A stretch of DNA of 58,049 bases from Actinobacteria bacterium OV450. Its GTDB lineage: Bacteria > Actinomycetota > Actinomycetes > Streptomycetales > Streptomycetaceae. The notes beneath the pieces are model-generated. The model saw only the letters and a program-made list of their open reading frames with translations, was not told where the DNA came from and ran no database searches. The stretch is taken from assembly GCA_001298555.1 (NCBI GenBank), contig LJCW01000334.1, forward strand, positions 1 through 58,049. Reading direction: 5' to 3'. This document shows positions 9,528-20,074 of the stretch, piece after piece; position 1 is the stretch's first letter; each line of letters opens with the position of its first letter. The translations under genes and the position numbers were made by a program.

Positions 9528-10264
9528 GCCTGCGCCGGGGTCTCCAGGGCGTACCCGACGCCGTGGACCGTACGGATCCGCTCCGCCCCGATCTTCCGGC
9601 GCAGGGCCTTGATGTGGCTGTCGACCGTACGGGTCCCGGAGGCGTCGGCCCAGTCCCACACCTCGGCGAGCAGCTGCTCGCGCGAGAGCACCGCCCGAGG
9701 GGTGCCGGCCAGGCACACCAGCAGGTCGAACTCGGTGGGCGTCAGGTGGACGTCCTCGGCCTGGACCCGGACCCGCCGCTGCGCGTGGTCGATCTCCAGG
9801 TCGCCCAGGCGCAGGGTGGCCCCGCGCGGGGTGGTGGCGGCCAGGGTGGCCCGCTCCACGCGGCGCAGCAGGACGTGGACCCGCGCCGCGAGCTCGCGCA
9901 TCGAGAACGGCTTGGTCATGTAGTCGTCGGCGCCGACGCCGAGCCCGACCAGCATGTCGGTCTCGTCGTCCCGCGCGGTGAGCATCAGCACCGGGACCGG
10001 CCGCTGCGCCTGGACCCGGCGGCAGACCTCCAGGCCGTCGAAGCCGGGCAGCATCACGTCGAGGACCAGCAGCTCGGGCTGCCAGCTCTCGGCCGCCGCC
10101 ACGGCGGCCGGGCCGTCGAAGGCGGCCTGCACCTGGAAGCCCTCGGCGCGCAGCCGGGCCGCGATCGCGTCGGCGATCGTGCGATCGTCCTCGACCACGA
10201 GCACGCGCCGCTGGGCGCCGGGGGTGGCCGCGGCGCCGCCGTGGGTGGTGTGTGTCTGTTCCAT
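9524..10264 (-). CDS. OmpR-family response regulator
   Basis: A 246-residue regulator. The receiver domain spans about residues 20-135 with the acidic pair (VEDD), the phosphoacceptor Asp in LVLDVMLPG, the Thr in MLTARDD and the Lys in MTKPFS. The winged-helix DNA-binding domain is at 150-242 (VHLTPTEFDLLVCLA, VDSHIKALRRKIG, IRTVHGVGYALE). First gene of the pair with the kinase at 9527. The promoter should lie just upstream of 10264. Confidence 0.94.
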   Translation of the reverse strand: MEQTHTTHGGAAATPGAQRRVLVVEDDRTIADAIAARLRAEGFQVQAAFDGPAAVAAAESWQPELLVLDVMLPGFDGLEVCRRVQAQRPVPVLMLTARDDETDMLVGLGVGADDYMTKPFSMRELAARVHVLLRRVERATLAATTPRGATLRLGDLEIDHAQRRVRVQAEDVHLTPTEFDLLVCLAGTPRAVLSREQLLAEVWDWADASGTRTVDSHIKALRRKIGAERIRTVHGVGYALETPAQA

Positions 10265-10746
10265 TTCCCGCCCCTGAAGATCCGCGTGGTAGGGGTGCAG
10301 CGTAGAGGAGGCACCGGCCTGCGGCTATGCGGGGTTCAGACAGGGAAACTGGCGGAACCGACTATTCCGATTATGGCGTGAATGGGGATATGGGCGGTGA
10401 TGCCGGGTGGCCGTCCCCCCACCGCACGGCCACCCGGTGCGCGGTGATCGTCGGCCACCGCGCGCTTTTGTCGACCCCCTACAGGGCCAGGCCGTGCCCG
10501 TACGGGAACACCTGGCCGACCGTGCCGTTCGGCACGTGCGCGGCTCGTACGGGGTGCGCAGCCGCAGCACCGCCGGCTCCGCCGCGCCCGCTCGGCCGCC
10601 AGCCCGCCGTACGCCGGGGCGGCAGCCGGGTCGATCGCCGCCGGGTCGGCAGGCCCGCCGGGTCGGCAGCCAGCCGGGGCTGCCGGCGAACGCCGGGGGC
10701 GGCCGCCGCCGGGTCGGCAGGCGGGGCGGCGGCCGTCCGGACCGTC
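10265..10746. other. 482-base region without an intact gene
   Basis: No complete gene is visible. It must contain the promoter of the minus-strand response regulator. One minus-strand frame ends at 10479 with a protein-like C-terminus (VPNGTVGQVFPYGHGLAL), but no matching intact upstream frame exists. It may be a decayed gene end or chance. Confidence 0.4.
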
Positions 10747-11355
10747 CTAGCCGGCCTCGAACGGGGGCAGCTCGTCGAGCGCGCTGCGCAGGGCCGGCGT
10801 CAGTGACTCCTGGCCGGTCGCCACCTCGTGGCCCTCGTGCACGAAGGCGTAGCGGAATCCGTCGAACACCGTCGCGCCGCCCTTGGGGACCTTCGGCAGG
10901 TGCGCGAAATCCGCCTGCCCCAGCGCGGTGCGCAGCCTGGCCAGCCGCTCCGGCGGGAGCTTCCCGGAGCCGGCCGGGCGCGCCTGCCCGTCCAGCCGGG
11001 TCCACGCCCCGTCGCCCTTGATCAGCAGCGTGCTCGTCCTGCCCGCGATGCCGCCGCTGCGGGTGACCGTGAGCAGGCGCTCCCCCGCCGAGGACGGCCC
11101 CGGTGAGACGGGGGAGCCGGGCGCGGACGAGCCCGCCGGGGAGCCGCTGGGCTTCCCCGGCGCCGGCTGGGCTCCCGTCGCACCCGAGGAGGGCCCCGGG
11201 GACGGCTGCGCAGGTCCCGACGCGGTCGTGCCGCCACCGGACGAGGTGCCGGCGGCCGGACCGGCCGACGTGCCGCCGCCTCCGGATCCGCATCCCGCCA
11301 GGACCACCGCACTCAGCAGCACCACCGCCGCCGCTCGTGACGCGCGCACACCCAC
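10747..11355 (-). CDS. Secreted lipoprotein, function unknown
   Basis: A 202-residue protein with a clear lipoprotein signal (hydrophobic AAAVVLLSAVVLAGC, lipobox LAGC). A Gly/Ser/Pro/Thr-rich low-complexity linker of about 70 residues follows, then a compact C-terminal domain (LLTVTRSGGIAGRTSTLLIK to the end) that should sit outside the membrane. The domain resembles the short beta-rich domains of actinobacterial secreted proteins but I cannot name it. Start: GTG 11355, or GTG 11349; neither has a good ribosome site. Divergent from the glycosyltransferase gene at 11429. Confidence 0.75.
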   Translation of the reverse strand: MGVRASRAAAVVLLSAVVLAGCGSGGGGTSAGPAAGTSSGGGTTASGPAQPSPGPSSGATGAQPAPGKPSGSPAGSSAPGSPVSPGPSSAGERLLTVTRSGGIAGRTSTLLIKGDGAWTRLDGQARPAGSGKLPPERLARLRTALGQADFAHLPKVPKGGATVFDGFRYAFVHEGHEVATGQESLTPALRSALDELPPFEAG

Positions 11356-11428
11356 CCCCGGAGGTTTTCGGGCCGACCCCCGAGTATGGAGCGGACACGG
11401 CTCGTACGGATAGCACCAGGAGGACGAC

Positions 11429-12778
11429 ATCCGCCGCACCCCCGCCGCCTGGCGCTGGCTGCCGCCGCTGCTCGCCGTCCTCCTCGGCCTCTGGGGGCTG
11501 CGCCGCGGCGGCAGCATGTGGCGCGACGAGTCCGTCACCTGGCAGGTGGCGCACCGGCCCCTCGGCGGGACGGCGGAGCTCCTCGGCCGGGTCGACGCCG
11601 TGCACGGGCTGTACTACCTGCTGATGCACGCCGTCTTCCAGGCCTGGGACGGCGGCCTGTGGGCGCTGCGGCTGCCGTCCGTCGCCGCCACCGCCCTCGC
11701 GGCCGCAGGGGTGGCCGCGATCGCCCACCGGCTCGCGGGGGAGCGGGCCGCGCTGTGCTCCGGGGCCGTCTACGCCGTGCTGCCGCCCGTGCAGATGTAC
11801 GCGCAGGAGGGCCGCTCGTACGCCCTCGTCGCGGCCGCCGTGGTGTGGGCGACGTACCTGATGCTGCGCGAGCGGTGGGCCGCGTACACCGCGGTCCTGC
11901 TGGTGGGCTGCTGGCTGCACGAGTTCGCCGCCCTGGCCCTGCTCGCGCACGCGGTCACCGCGCGGCGCTCGCGCGGCTGGCGGTGGAGCGCCGCCGTGGT
12001 GGTGCTCCTGCTGCTGCCGCTGGCCGCCGTGAGCGTCCGGCAGGCGGAACGGCAGCTGGGCTGGCTCGGGCGGCCCGGCTGGCAGGACTGGGCGGCGTAC
12101 GGGGTGCTCGCGGCGGCCGTGCTGCTGCTCGCCCGGGGCGCCGCCGCGCCCAGGGAGCTCGTACGGGTGGCCGTGCCGCTGGCACTGCTGCCGCCCGGCC
12201 TGCTCATGGCGATCTCCCTCGTCCACCCCTGGTACGTCGACCGGTACGTGCTCTACGCCCTGGCCGGGCTCGCCCTGCTGGCCGGAACCCGCCTCGCCGC
12301 GGCCCGGCGCCGCCGGCCCTGGCTGCTCACGGCCGCCCTGCTGGTGCCGTTCGGCTGGTGGTCGGTCTGGCTGCGCACGCCCGAGAGCCGCAAGGACGAC
12401 GCGCTCGCGGTGGCCGCCGCGGTCCGGGAGCGGGCCCGGCCGGGTGACGCGGTGCTGTTCATGCCGTCACGGCGGCGCGAGTGGCTGCTGTCCTCGCCGG
12501 AGCTCTACGGGACCCTGGACGACCTGGCCCTGGCCCGCACCCCGGCGGCTTCGCGCAGCCTCCAGGGCACGGAACTCCCGGCGGAGCAGATCTGGGCCCG
12601 CCTGGTGGACGCCCCCCGGGTGGTGGCCCTGCTCGATCCGGCGGACCAGCCGCTGGACGCGTACCCCGGGGAAGCGGTCAAACGGCAGACGCTGGCCTCG
12701 CACTTCGACCTCTGCTCGATGGACGAGGTCCGGGGAGCCCGCATCGCGGTCTACGCGCAGCCGGGGCAGTGCCCGTGA
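11429..12778 (+). CDS. GT-C-type membrane glycosyltransferase (PMT-like), apparent ATC start
   Basis: A polytopic membrane protein with about nine to ten hydrophobic helices, typical of GT-C glycosyltransferases that use polyprenyl-phosphate sugars on the outer face of the membrane. Key region: RGGSMWRDESVTWQVAHRP, with the acidic pair DE after the first helix as in PMT/ArnT-like enzymes. A perfect AGGAGG at 11418-11423 lies 5 bases before an in-frame ATC at 11429. No ATG, GTG or TTG follows until ATG 11516, which would remove the first membrane helix (WRWLPPLLAVLLGLWGL) and sit inside the conserved motif. I therefore place the start at ATC 11429 (449 residues). The soluble C-terminus is about 110 residues. 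The acceptor is unknown. Confidence 0.75.
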   Translation: MRRTPAAWRWLPPLLAVLLGLWGLRRGGSMWRDESVTWQVAHRPLGGTAELLGRVDAVHGLYYLLMHAVFQAWDGGLWALRLPSVAATALAAAGVAAIAHRLAGERAALCSGAVYAVLPPVQMYAQEGRSYALVAAAVVWATYLMLRERWAAYTAVLLVGCWLHEFAALALLAHAVTARRSRGWRWSAAVVVLLLLPLAAVSVRQAERQLGWLGRPGWQDWAAYGVLAAAVLLLARGAAAPRELVRVAVPLALLPPGLLMAISLVHPWYVDRYVLYALAGLALLAGTRLAAARRRRPWLLTAALLVPFGWWSVWLRTPESRKDDALAVAAAVRERARPGDAVLFMPSRRREWLLSSPELYGTLDDLALARTPAASRSLQGTELPAEQIWARLVDAPRVVALLDPADQPLDAYPGEAVKRQTLASHFDLCSMDEVRGARIAVYAQPGQCP

Positions 12779-12811
12779 GGGGCCGCTCTTCGGCGTTCGC
12801 CGGCCGGGCGG

Positions 12812-13351
12812 CTACCGCCCGCCCCGGGTGCGGAGGTCGTTCATGTGGAACACCTTGTCGTAGCGGCGCTCTCCGACGGCGACGAAGTCCGGGAGGCGGC
12901 CGTACTCGGTGAAGCCGAGTGAGCGGTACAGCGCCAGGGCGCGGGTGTTGTCGCCCCGGGCGTCCAGGGTGAGGACCTCGATGCCCGCGGCCGCGGCGTC
13001 CGCGACCAGGGCCGCGGTGAGCGCCCGGCCGATGCCGCGCCCGTGGGCGGCGGCGTCCACCGCGACCTTCTCCAGATCGGCGTGCGGGCGGTGCGTCGGC
13101 CGGGCGTAGCGCCGCCAGTAGCCCAGCCCGACGAGGCGGCCGCCCAGGTGGGCGACGCGCAGGGCCGCGTCCCCGGCCCGGGCCTGCGACAGCACCTCGT
13201 CGAGCAACTCGGCGACCTCGTCGGACGAGGGCGGGTCGACCCAGCCGAGCGCCGCGCCGCCGGCGACCAGGTCCGCCAGGATGCGGTGGACCGCCTCCGG
13301 ATCGGGAGTCCACTCGGAGTGGTCCAGGACGGTGATCGTTTCCGGCTCCAT
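12812..13351 (-). CDS. GNAT-family N-acetyltransferase
   Basis: A 179-residue GNAT enzyme. The acetyl-CoA-binding motif A is DLEKVAVDAAAHGRGIGRAL (the R-x-x-G-x-G/A loop), followed by the beta5-alpha4 segment LTLDARGDNTRALALYRSLG with FTEYG, the usual end of the fold. Residues 1-60 form an N-terminal extension that may be part of the substrate pocket. It converges with the glycosyltransferase gene. The substrate cannot be told from sequence. Confidence 0.9.
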   Translation of the reverse strand: MEPETITVLDHSEWTPDPEAVHRILADLVAGGAALGWVDPPSSDEVAELLDEVLSQARAGDAALRVAHLGGRLVGLGYWRRYARPTHRPHADLEKVAVDAAAHGRGIGRALTAALVADAAAAGIEVLTLDARGDNTRALALYRSLGFTEYGRLPDFVAVGERRYDKVFHMNDLRTRGGR

Positions 13352-13363
13352 GTCCGCACCCTA

Positions 13364-13463
13364 GGCCCCGTCGTCAAACTCCCGTCGTCGCCCGGAGGGC
13401 GGCCCAGCGGCGTCTGGTGCGTGCCAGGCGTCGCGGGGCAGACGGCAGTTTGACGACAGGGCC
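13364..13463. repeat. 100-bp element with terminal inverted repeats (MITE-like)
   Basis: The ends are 23-bp inverted repeats with 21 matches (outer part GGCCCCGTCGTCAAACT at 13364-13380, matching AGTTTGACGACAGGGCC at 13447-13463). The element is exactly 100 bp, has no coding capacity, and sits between the GNAT gene and the rhodanese-fusion gene. No clear target duplication flanks it. It looks like a non-autonomous mobile element or an extended REP-type palindrome. Confidence 0.65.
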
Positions 13464-13715
13464 TGGAGGACGGGAGGCGGGTCGGCCCCACCCGCACCTT
13501 CGTCCCCCCGGAGCAGGCGGGCCCGGAACGCGGGCAGAGGGGAGGGCGTATCAGGTCCGAGGGGCGAGCGGCTCCCCCGATGCCCCGGTGTCCGGCACGG
13601 GATCCTCGCGAACTCCCGCACCGGCAAGGCGCTTTGCGGGCGACTTCGGGTCCCGTAGGAAGATGTCCGGCGGGCCCCGGAAGCGAAGGCCCACCGACCC
13701 GACCGGAGGTGCCGC

Positions 13716-15107
13716 ATGACCACGCCCCGCCCCGCCACCGCCCTGCCCGGACCCTTGCCCGGACCGCTGGTCGGGGCGGACTGGCTGGCCGGCCGCCTCG
13801 GCGAGCCGGGGACCGTCGTGTTCGACGCCTCCGTCGGCGCCCACCGCGGCGCCGGCCGGCGGATCCCCGGCGCCCGGCCCTTCGACCTCGACGGCGCCCT
13901 GTCCGACCACGACGCCCCCGCCCCGCACACCATGCCCGGCGCCGCCGCGTTCGAGGACGCGATACGCGCGCTCGGCGTCGACGACACCGACACCGTCGTC
14001 GTCTACGACGGCGCCGGCGTCTACTCCAGCGCCCGGGCCTGGTGGATGCTGCGCGCCATGGGCTTCGACCGGGCCGCCGTCCTGGACGGCGGCCTGCCCG
14101 CCTGGACCGCCGCCGGGCTGCCCGTCGAGGAGTGCGGACCCGCGTACGAGGGGCCGCGCGGCTCCTTCACCGCCCGGCCCCGGACCGGGCTGCTGGTCGA
14201 CGCCGGTGCGGTCCGCGCGGCCCTGGCCGATCCGTCCGCCGTCGTACTGGACGCCCGTACCCGCGGGCGCTTCACCGGCACGGCTCCGGAACCGCGGGGC
14301 GGCCTGCGCGGCGGCCACATGCCGGGCGCGGTGAACCTGCCGTTCGGGGACCTCCAGCGCGACGGCCTGATGCGGCCCGCCGCGGAACTCCGCGCGGCCT
14401 TCACCGCGCTGACCGGGAACAGGGGGCGGCTGTACTTCAGCTGCGGCTCGGGCGTGACGGCGTGCGTCCTGGCCCTGGGCGCCACGCTGGCCGGGTACGA
14501 GTCGCTCGCCGTGTACGACGGCTCGTGGACCGACTGGGCGATGCGCCCGGAGCTGCCCGCGGTGACCGGCCGGCGGGGCCAGCTCTTCGACGGCGCCGCG
14601 TCCGGGGACCGGTTCGCCACGCCCGCGACGGGCGACGAGCGGGTCCTGCTCACCGACTTCCTGGCGGCGCAGCGCGCGACGCTGGAGCTGAAGTGCGCGG
14701 GCCTGGAGGCCGAGCTGGCCCTGCGGTCGGTGGAGCCGTCCACGCTCTCGCTGCTCGGCCTGGTCCGCCACCTCGCCGACATGGAGCGCCGCTGGTTCCG
14801 CCGGGTCCTGGCCGGGCAGCACGCGCCCGCCCTGTTCTCCTCGGACGCGGACCCGGACGGCGACTTCGACGGGGCGGTGTCCGGTCCGGAAGCCGTCGCG
14901 ACGGCGTGGGAGGCATGGCGGGACGAGGTCGCGTTCGCGCAGTCGTTCACGGCCGCGGCGCCGGACCTGGACGTGGAGGCCGACGACGAGTGGCGCGGGA
15001 AGGTGTCCCTGCGCTGGGTGCTCATCCACATGATCGAGGAGTACGCCCGCCACAACGGGCACGCCGACCTGCTGCGCGAACGGATCGACGGCGCGATCGG
15101 CATCTGA
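13716..15107 (+). CDS. Fusion of thiosulfate/3-mercaptopyruvate sulfurtransferase with a DinB-like (DUF664) domain
   Basis: A 463-residue two-part protein in one uninterrupted frame. Residues about 15-285 are a tandem-rhodanese sulfurtransferase: an inactive first repeat, then an active second repeat with catalytic Cys in the loop CGSGVTAC, the loop type of mercaptopyruvate sulfurtransferases. Residues about 300-460 are a DinB/DUF664 four-helix domain (TLSLLGLVRHLADMERRWF and EEYARHNGHADLLRE), with the three His that normally bind a metal. DinB proteins of actinobacteria include mycothiol-dependent enzymes. The start ATG 13716 has GGAGGTG upstream. The fusion suggests sulfur transfer coupled to low-molecular-weight thiol chemistry (inference). 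Confidence 0.88.
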   Translation: MTTPRPATALPGPLPGPLVGADWLAGRLGEPGTVVFDASVGAHRGAGRRIPGARPFDLDGALSDHDAPAPHTMPGAAAFEDAIRALGVDDTDTVVVYDGAGVYSSARAWWMLRAMGFDRAAVLDGGLPAWTAAGLPVEECGPAYEGPRGSFTARPRTGLLVDAGAVRAALADPSAVVLDARTRGRFTGTAPEPRGGLRGGHMPGAVNLPFGDLQRDGLMRPAAELRAAFTALTGNRGRLYFSCGSGVTACVLALGATLAGYESLAVYDGSWTDWAMRPELPAVTGRRGQLFDGAASGDRFATPATGDERVLLTDFLAAQRATLELKCAGLEAELALRSVEPSTLSLLGLVRHLADMERRWFRRVLAGQHAPALFSSDADPDGDFDGAVSGPEAVATAWEAWRDEVAFAQSFTAAAPDLDVEADDEWRGKVSLRWVLIHMIEEYARHNGHADLLRERIDGAIGI

Positions 15108-15194
15108 AACGGTGGCGCAGGGGGGACAACCCCCCACGGTGCCCGGGTACGGCCCCCATCGTGAGACGGGTCCGCCGACAGGACACTGGAGCGC

Positions 15195-15950
15195 ATGTCC
15201 TCTCACATCACGTCATTGCGGTTCAGCCGGACGGTGGTCGTCGTCCTCGCCGCCGGACTGCTCTTCTACGGCTGCTCCTCCGAGGACGAGCAGGACAGGA
15301 CGGCGACCGCCGACGCGACGGTCGCAGGGGCCGTGACCGCGGTCGAGGTGAAGAGCGTGCGGCGCGGCTCCATCGAGGTCGTCGCCGGCCCCGGGCCGGC
15401 GGTGTCCGTGCAGCGCACGGTCCACTACCGGGGCGACAGCGCGCCGAAGCCGGGAGGCGAACAGGTCTCGGGAGGCGTCCTGCGCCTCACGGACGGCTGC
15501 TCGGACGCCTGCTTCGTCGACTACCGCCTCCAGGTCCCGGCCTCGGTCACGGTCAGACTGGAGAGCGGCAGCGGCCGCATCGCCGTGGCCGGGGTGGCGG
15601 GGGCCGAGCTCTCGTCCTCCTCCGGCGAGGTCACGGCCGACCGGATCGCGGGCCCGCTGAAGGTCCGTACGTCGTCCGGGTCGGTCACCGCCACCGGCCT
15701 GACGGGCCCGACCGCGGAGGTCCACGCCTCCTCGGGTGACGCCCGCCTGACGTTCGCGATGCCGCCGGTGTCGGTGTCCGCGCAGAGCAGCTCCGGGGAC
15801 GTCGCGCTCCGGCTCCCGCAGGGCCCGTACCGGATCACGGCCGCCACCTCATCGGGCAGGCGGGACATCCCCCTCCCGTCCACCCCGACGGCCCCGTCCC
15901 ACCTCTCGGTCCGGACCTCCTCGGGTGACATCCGCATCGAGGGCGTTTAG
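15195..15950 (+). CDS. DUF4097-type beta-helix lipoprotein
   Basis: A 251-residue protein with a lipoprotein signal (VVVVLAAGLLFYGCSS; Cys about residue 27). From residue 50 it is a repeated short-strand pattern (LSSSSGEVTADRIAG, VRTSSGSVTATGLTG, VHASSGDARLTF, AQSSSGDVALRL), the ladder of a DUF4097/DUF4098 beta-helix adhesin-like domain. Anchored outside the cell. The function is unknown. Only 87 bases separate it from the rhodanese fusion, so they may be co-transcribed. Confidence 0.85.
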   Translation: MSSHITSLRFSRTVVVVLAAGLLFYGCSSEDEQDRTATADATVAGAVTAVEVKSVRRGSIEVVAGPGPAVSVQRTVHYRGDSAPKPGGEQVSGGVLRLTDGCSDACFVDYRLQVPASVTVRLESGSGRIAVAGVAGAELSSSSGEVTADRIAGPLKVRTSSGSVTATGLTGPTAEVHASSGDARLTFAMPPVSVSAQSSSGDVALRLPQGPYRITAATSSGRRDIPLPSTPTAPSHLSVRTSSGDIRIEGV

Positions 15951-16103
15951 GGCCTGTCTTCCGGATCGGGCCCGAGGGGTGTTCCAGGGGTGTTCCAGGG
16001 GCGCATGCGCCGCGCGAGTGCGCTCCGCAATGCCTCACCCCGTGTGCCACTTTTAGGCCAACCCCCGGTCGGCGCCGGCGCCCCGGTGCCAGCATCGGCC
16101 GCT

Positions 16104-16949
16104 ATGACGCCGTATGCGCTCGCCGCCCCGCCGCCGTTCGTACCGGACAACTGCCAGAACGGGCCGGGGGACTGGAGCGCGGTCGGGTCGGCCAGTGCGA
16201 TGAGCGCGTTCTGCGGGATCTTCGCCGGCTTCGTCTTCGCCGGGGTCGTCGTGGTGATCGGCGAGAAGAACCCGCCGGGCGGGGACGGCCACGCCTCGCG
16301 AGGCCTGCGGCTCCTGCTGCCCTGCTTCTTCGGCCTCGCGGCGGCCTCGTACCTGTACGCGCTGGCCTCCGGCGAGCTGGTGTGCCTGCGCGCCACGACA
16401 GAGCAGCTGTTCTCCGGGGCGATCCTCGCGGCGGACGCCGTCGTGGTGATCGCCGGACTGGCCTGGCTGCTGCCCGCGTACCAACGCAACCGGCACGGCG
16501 AGGTCCACTTCTTCCGCGGCCTGGTCCAGTTCGCCGCGCAGTTCTCGGTGCTGATGCTGATCGTGTCGTCCATCGGCTTCGACAACGCGGTACTGCGCCG
16601 GCACGCGTCCCCCTGGTCCGACGCGGCGTCATGGGTGAGCGGGGCCGCGCTGATGCTGCTGGTCCTCCTGTGCTGGTGGCGGCCCGCCCCCCCCCCGCCC
16701 CCGCCCCCTCCCTTCGCGCAGGACCACTGGCGGGACGAGACCACCCTCAACCGCCGGGTCTCGGCGTGCGCCTGGACGACCCTCCTGCTCAGCGGCCTGC
16801 TCGCGGTGGCCAGCGGTATCGCCGTGGGCATCCCCTACGAGGCCTGGACCGACATGCCGCACTGGCTGGTCTATGCACTGGGCGAAGCGGGCCTGCTGAT
16901 CCCGGGAGCGGTGGTCGTGGCCGCGGTCCGGTCCCTGCCCCGCCCCTGA
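16104..16949 (+). CDS. Multi-pass membrane protein, function unknown
   Basis: A 281-residue protein from ATG 16104, with about six to seven hydrophobic helices (for example FCGIFAGFVFAGVVVVIG, LLLPCFFGLAAASYLYALA, WVSGAALMLLVLLCWW). The loop after the fifth helix contains an eight-proline run encoded partly by a ten-C homopolymer (16687-16696), a likely slippage site. An upstream in-frame ATG at 15990 would add an unconserved-looking leader and has no ribosome site. No enzyme motif seen. Confidence 0.75.
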   Translation: MTPYALAAPPPFVPDNCQNGPGDWSAVGSASAMSAFCGIFAGFVFAGVVVVIGEKNPPGGDGHASRGLRLLLPCFFGLAAASYLYALASGELVCLRATTEQLFSGAILAADAVVVIAGLAWLLPAYQRNRHGEVHFFRGLVQFAAQFSVLMLIVSSIGFDNAVLRRHASPWSDAASWVSGAALMLLVLLCWWRPAPPPPPPPPFAQDHWRDETTLNRRVSACAWTTLLLSGLLAVASGIAVGIPYEAWTDMPHWLVYALGEAGLLIPGAVVVAAVRSLPRP

Positions 16950-17040
16950 CGCGGCTCGGAGCGGAGCGGATCGAGCGGATCGGATCGCAGTGTTCACCCC
17001 GGGCGAACGGACGTGGGGAACATTGGGAGGCGCACATGCA

Positions 17041-17059
17041 TTGAGTCGGCATAGCTCAA
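17041..17059 (+). promoter_or_regulatory. HAIR-type operator (HspR) upstream of lon
   Basis: TTGAGTCGGCATAGCTCAA at 17041-17059 matches the HspR inverted repeat CTTGAGT-N7-ACTCAAG at 12 of 14 symmetric positions in half-site terms (TTGAGT, 7 bases, GCTCAA). It ends 22 bases before the lon start. In Streptomyces HspR represses dnaK, clpB and lon through this element (established knowledge), so lon here should be heat-induced. Confidence 0.85.
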
Positions 17060-17081
17060 CTTCACTGCCGGAGGGAAGATC

Positions 17082-19478
<2,397 letters not shown>

Positions 19479-19495
19479 CCGGCGCCCGGCGTACA

Positions 19496-19567
19496 CGCCC
19501 CCGGCCCGGAGCCCTCCCCCCCCGGACTCCGTCCGGGGGCCCCGGGGAGGGTCCCGGGCCGGGGGCG
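19496..19567 (+). terminator. Strong hairpin terminator downstream of lon
   Basis: A perfect 14-bp outer stem (CGCCCCCGGCCCGG at 19496-19509 against CCGGGCCGGGGGCG at 19554-19567) encloses further nested stems (CCCTCCCC/GGGGAGGG and CCGGACTCCGTCCGG). It begins 18 bases after the lon stop and ends before the MarR gene. Confidence 0.85.
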
Positions 19568-19617
19568 TGCGGGCTGCGAAATACTGGTGCCCCCGGACAC
19601 CATCGATGGGAGCAGAC

Positions 19618-20058
19618 GTGCACGGAAGCGAAGACCAGGAGTTCCTTGCCCTGGAGCGGGAGCTGTCCGTCTTCCTCCGGCGCGCCAGGGCCTCCTCGGG
19701 GGAGATGGCGCGCGCCCTGCACCCCGAGCTGGAGCCGGCCGCGTACGGGCTGCTCGTCCGCCTGGAGGCCGCGGGCCGGCAGCGCGCCACCGAGCTCGCC
19801 GCCTACTTCGGGGTCGGCAAGGCCACCATGAGCCGGCAGCTGCGCGCCCTGGAGTTGCTCGGCCTGGTCGCGCGCGAACCCGATCCGGCCGACGGGCGGG
19901 CCTTCCTGGTCGGCCTCACGGACGAGGGGCGCGAGCGCTTCCTGCGCGTACGGGGGGCCCGGCGCGAGCAGTACATGCGCAAGCTCGCCGACTGGGACCG
20001 GGGCGAGGTCGCCGAACTGGCCCGGCTGCTGAACCAGTTGAACCAGGGCGAGGAATAG
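19618..20058 (+). CDS. MarR-family transcriptional regulator
   Basis: A 146-residue winged-helix regulator. DNA-binding part: AAYFGVGKATMSRQLRALEL (recognition helix), wing VAREPDPADGRAFLVGLTDEG, then the long C-terminal dimerisation helices. The start is GTG 19618, 5 bases after GGGAG; ATG 19606 is an alternative. It sits alone after the lon terminator, and its own short upstream region should hold its promoter and perhaps its operator. The ligand is unknown. Confidence 0.92.
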   Translation: MHGSEDQEFLALERELSVFLRRARASSGEMARALHPELEPAAYGLLVRLEAAGRQRATELAAYFGVGKATMSRQLRALELLGLVAREPDPADGRAFLVGLTDEGRERFLRVRGARREQYMRKLADWDRGEVAELARLLNQLNQGEE

Positions 20059-20074
20059 CCCTACGGGACCGCCC

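Noticed and set aside
10325..12226. A 633-codon minus-strand frame
   Set aside because: Covers the glycosyltransferase and lipoprotein genes in a shifted frame and is Arg/Gly/Pro-rich.
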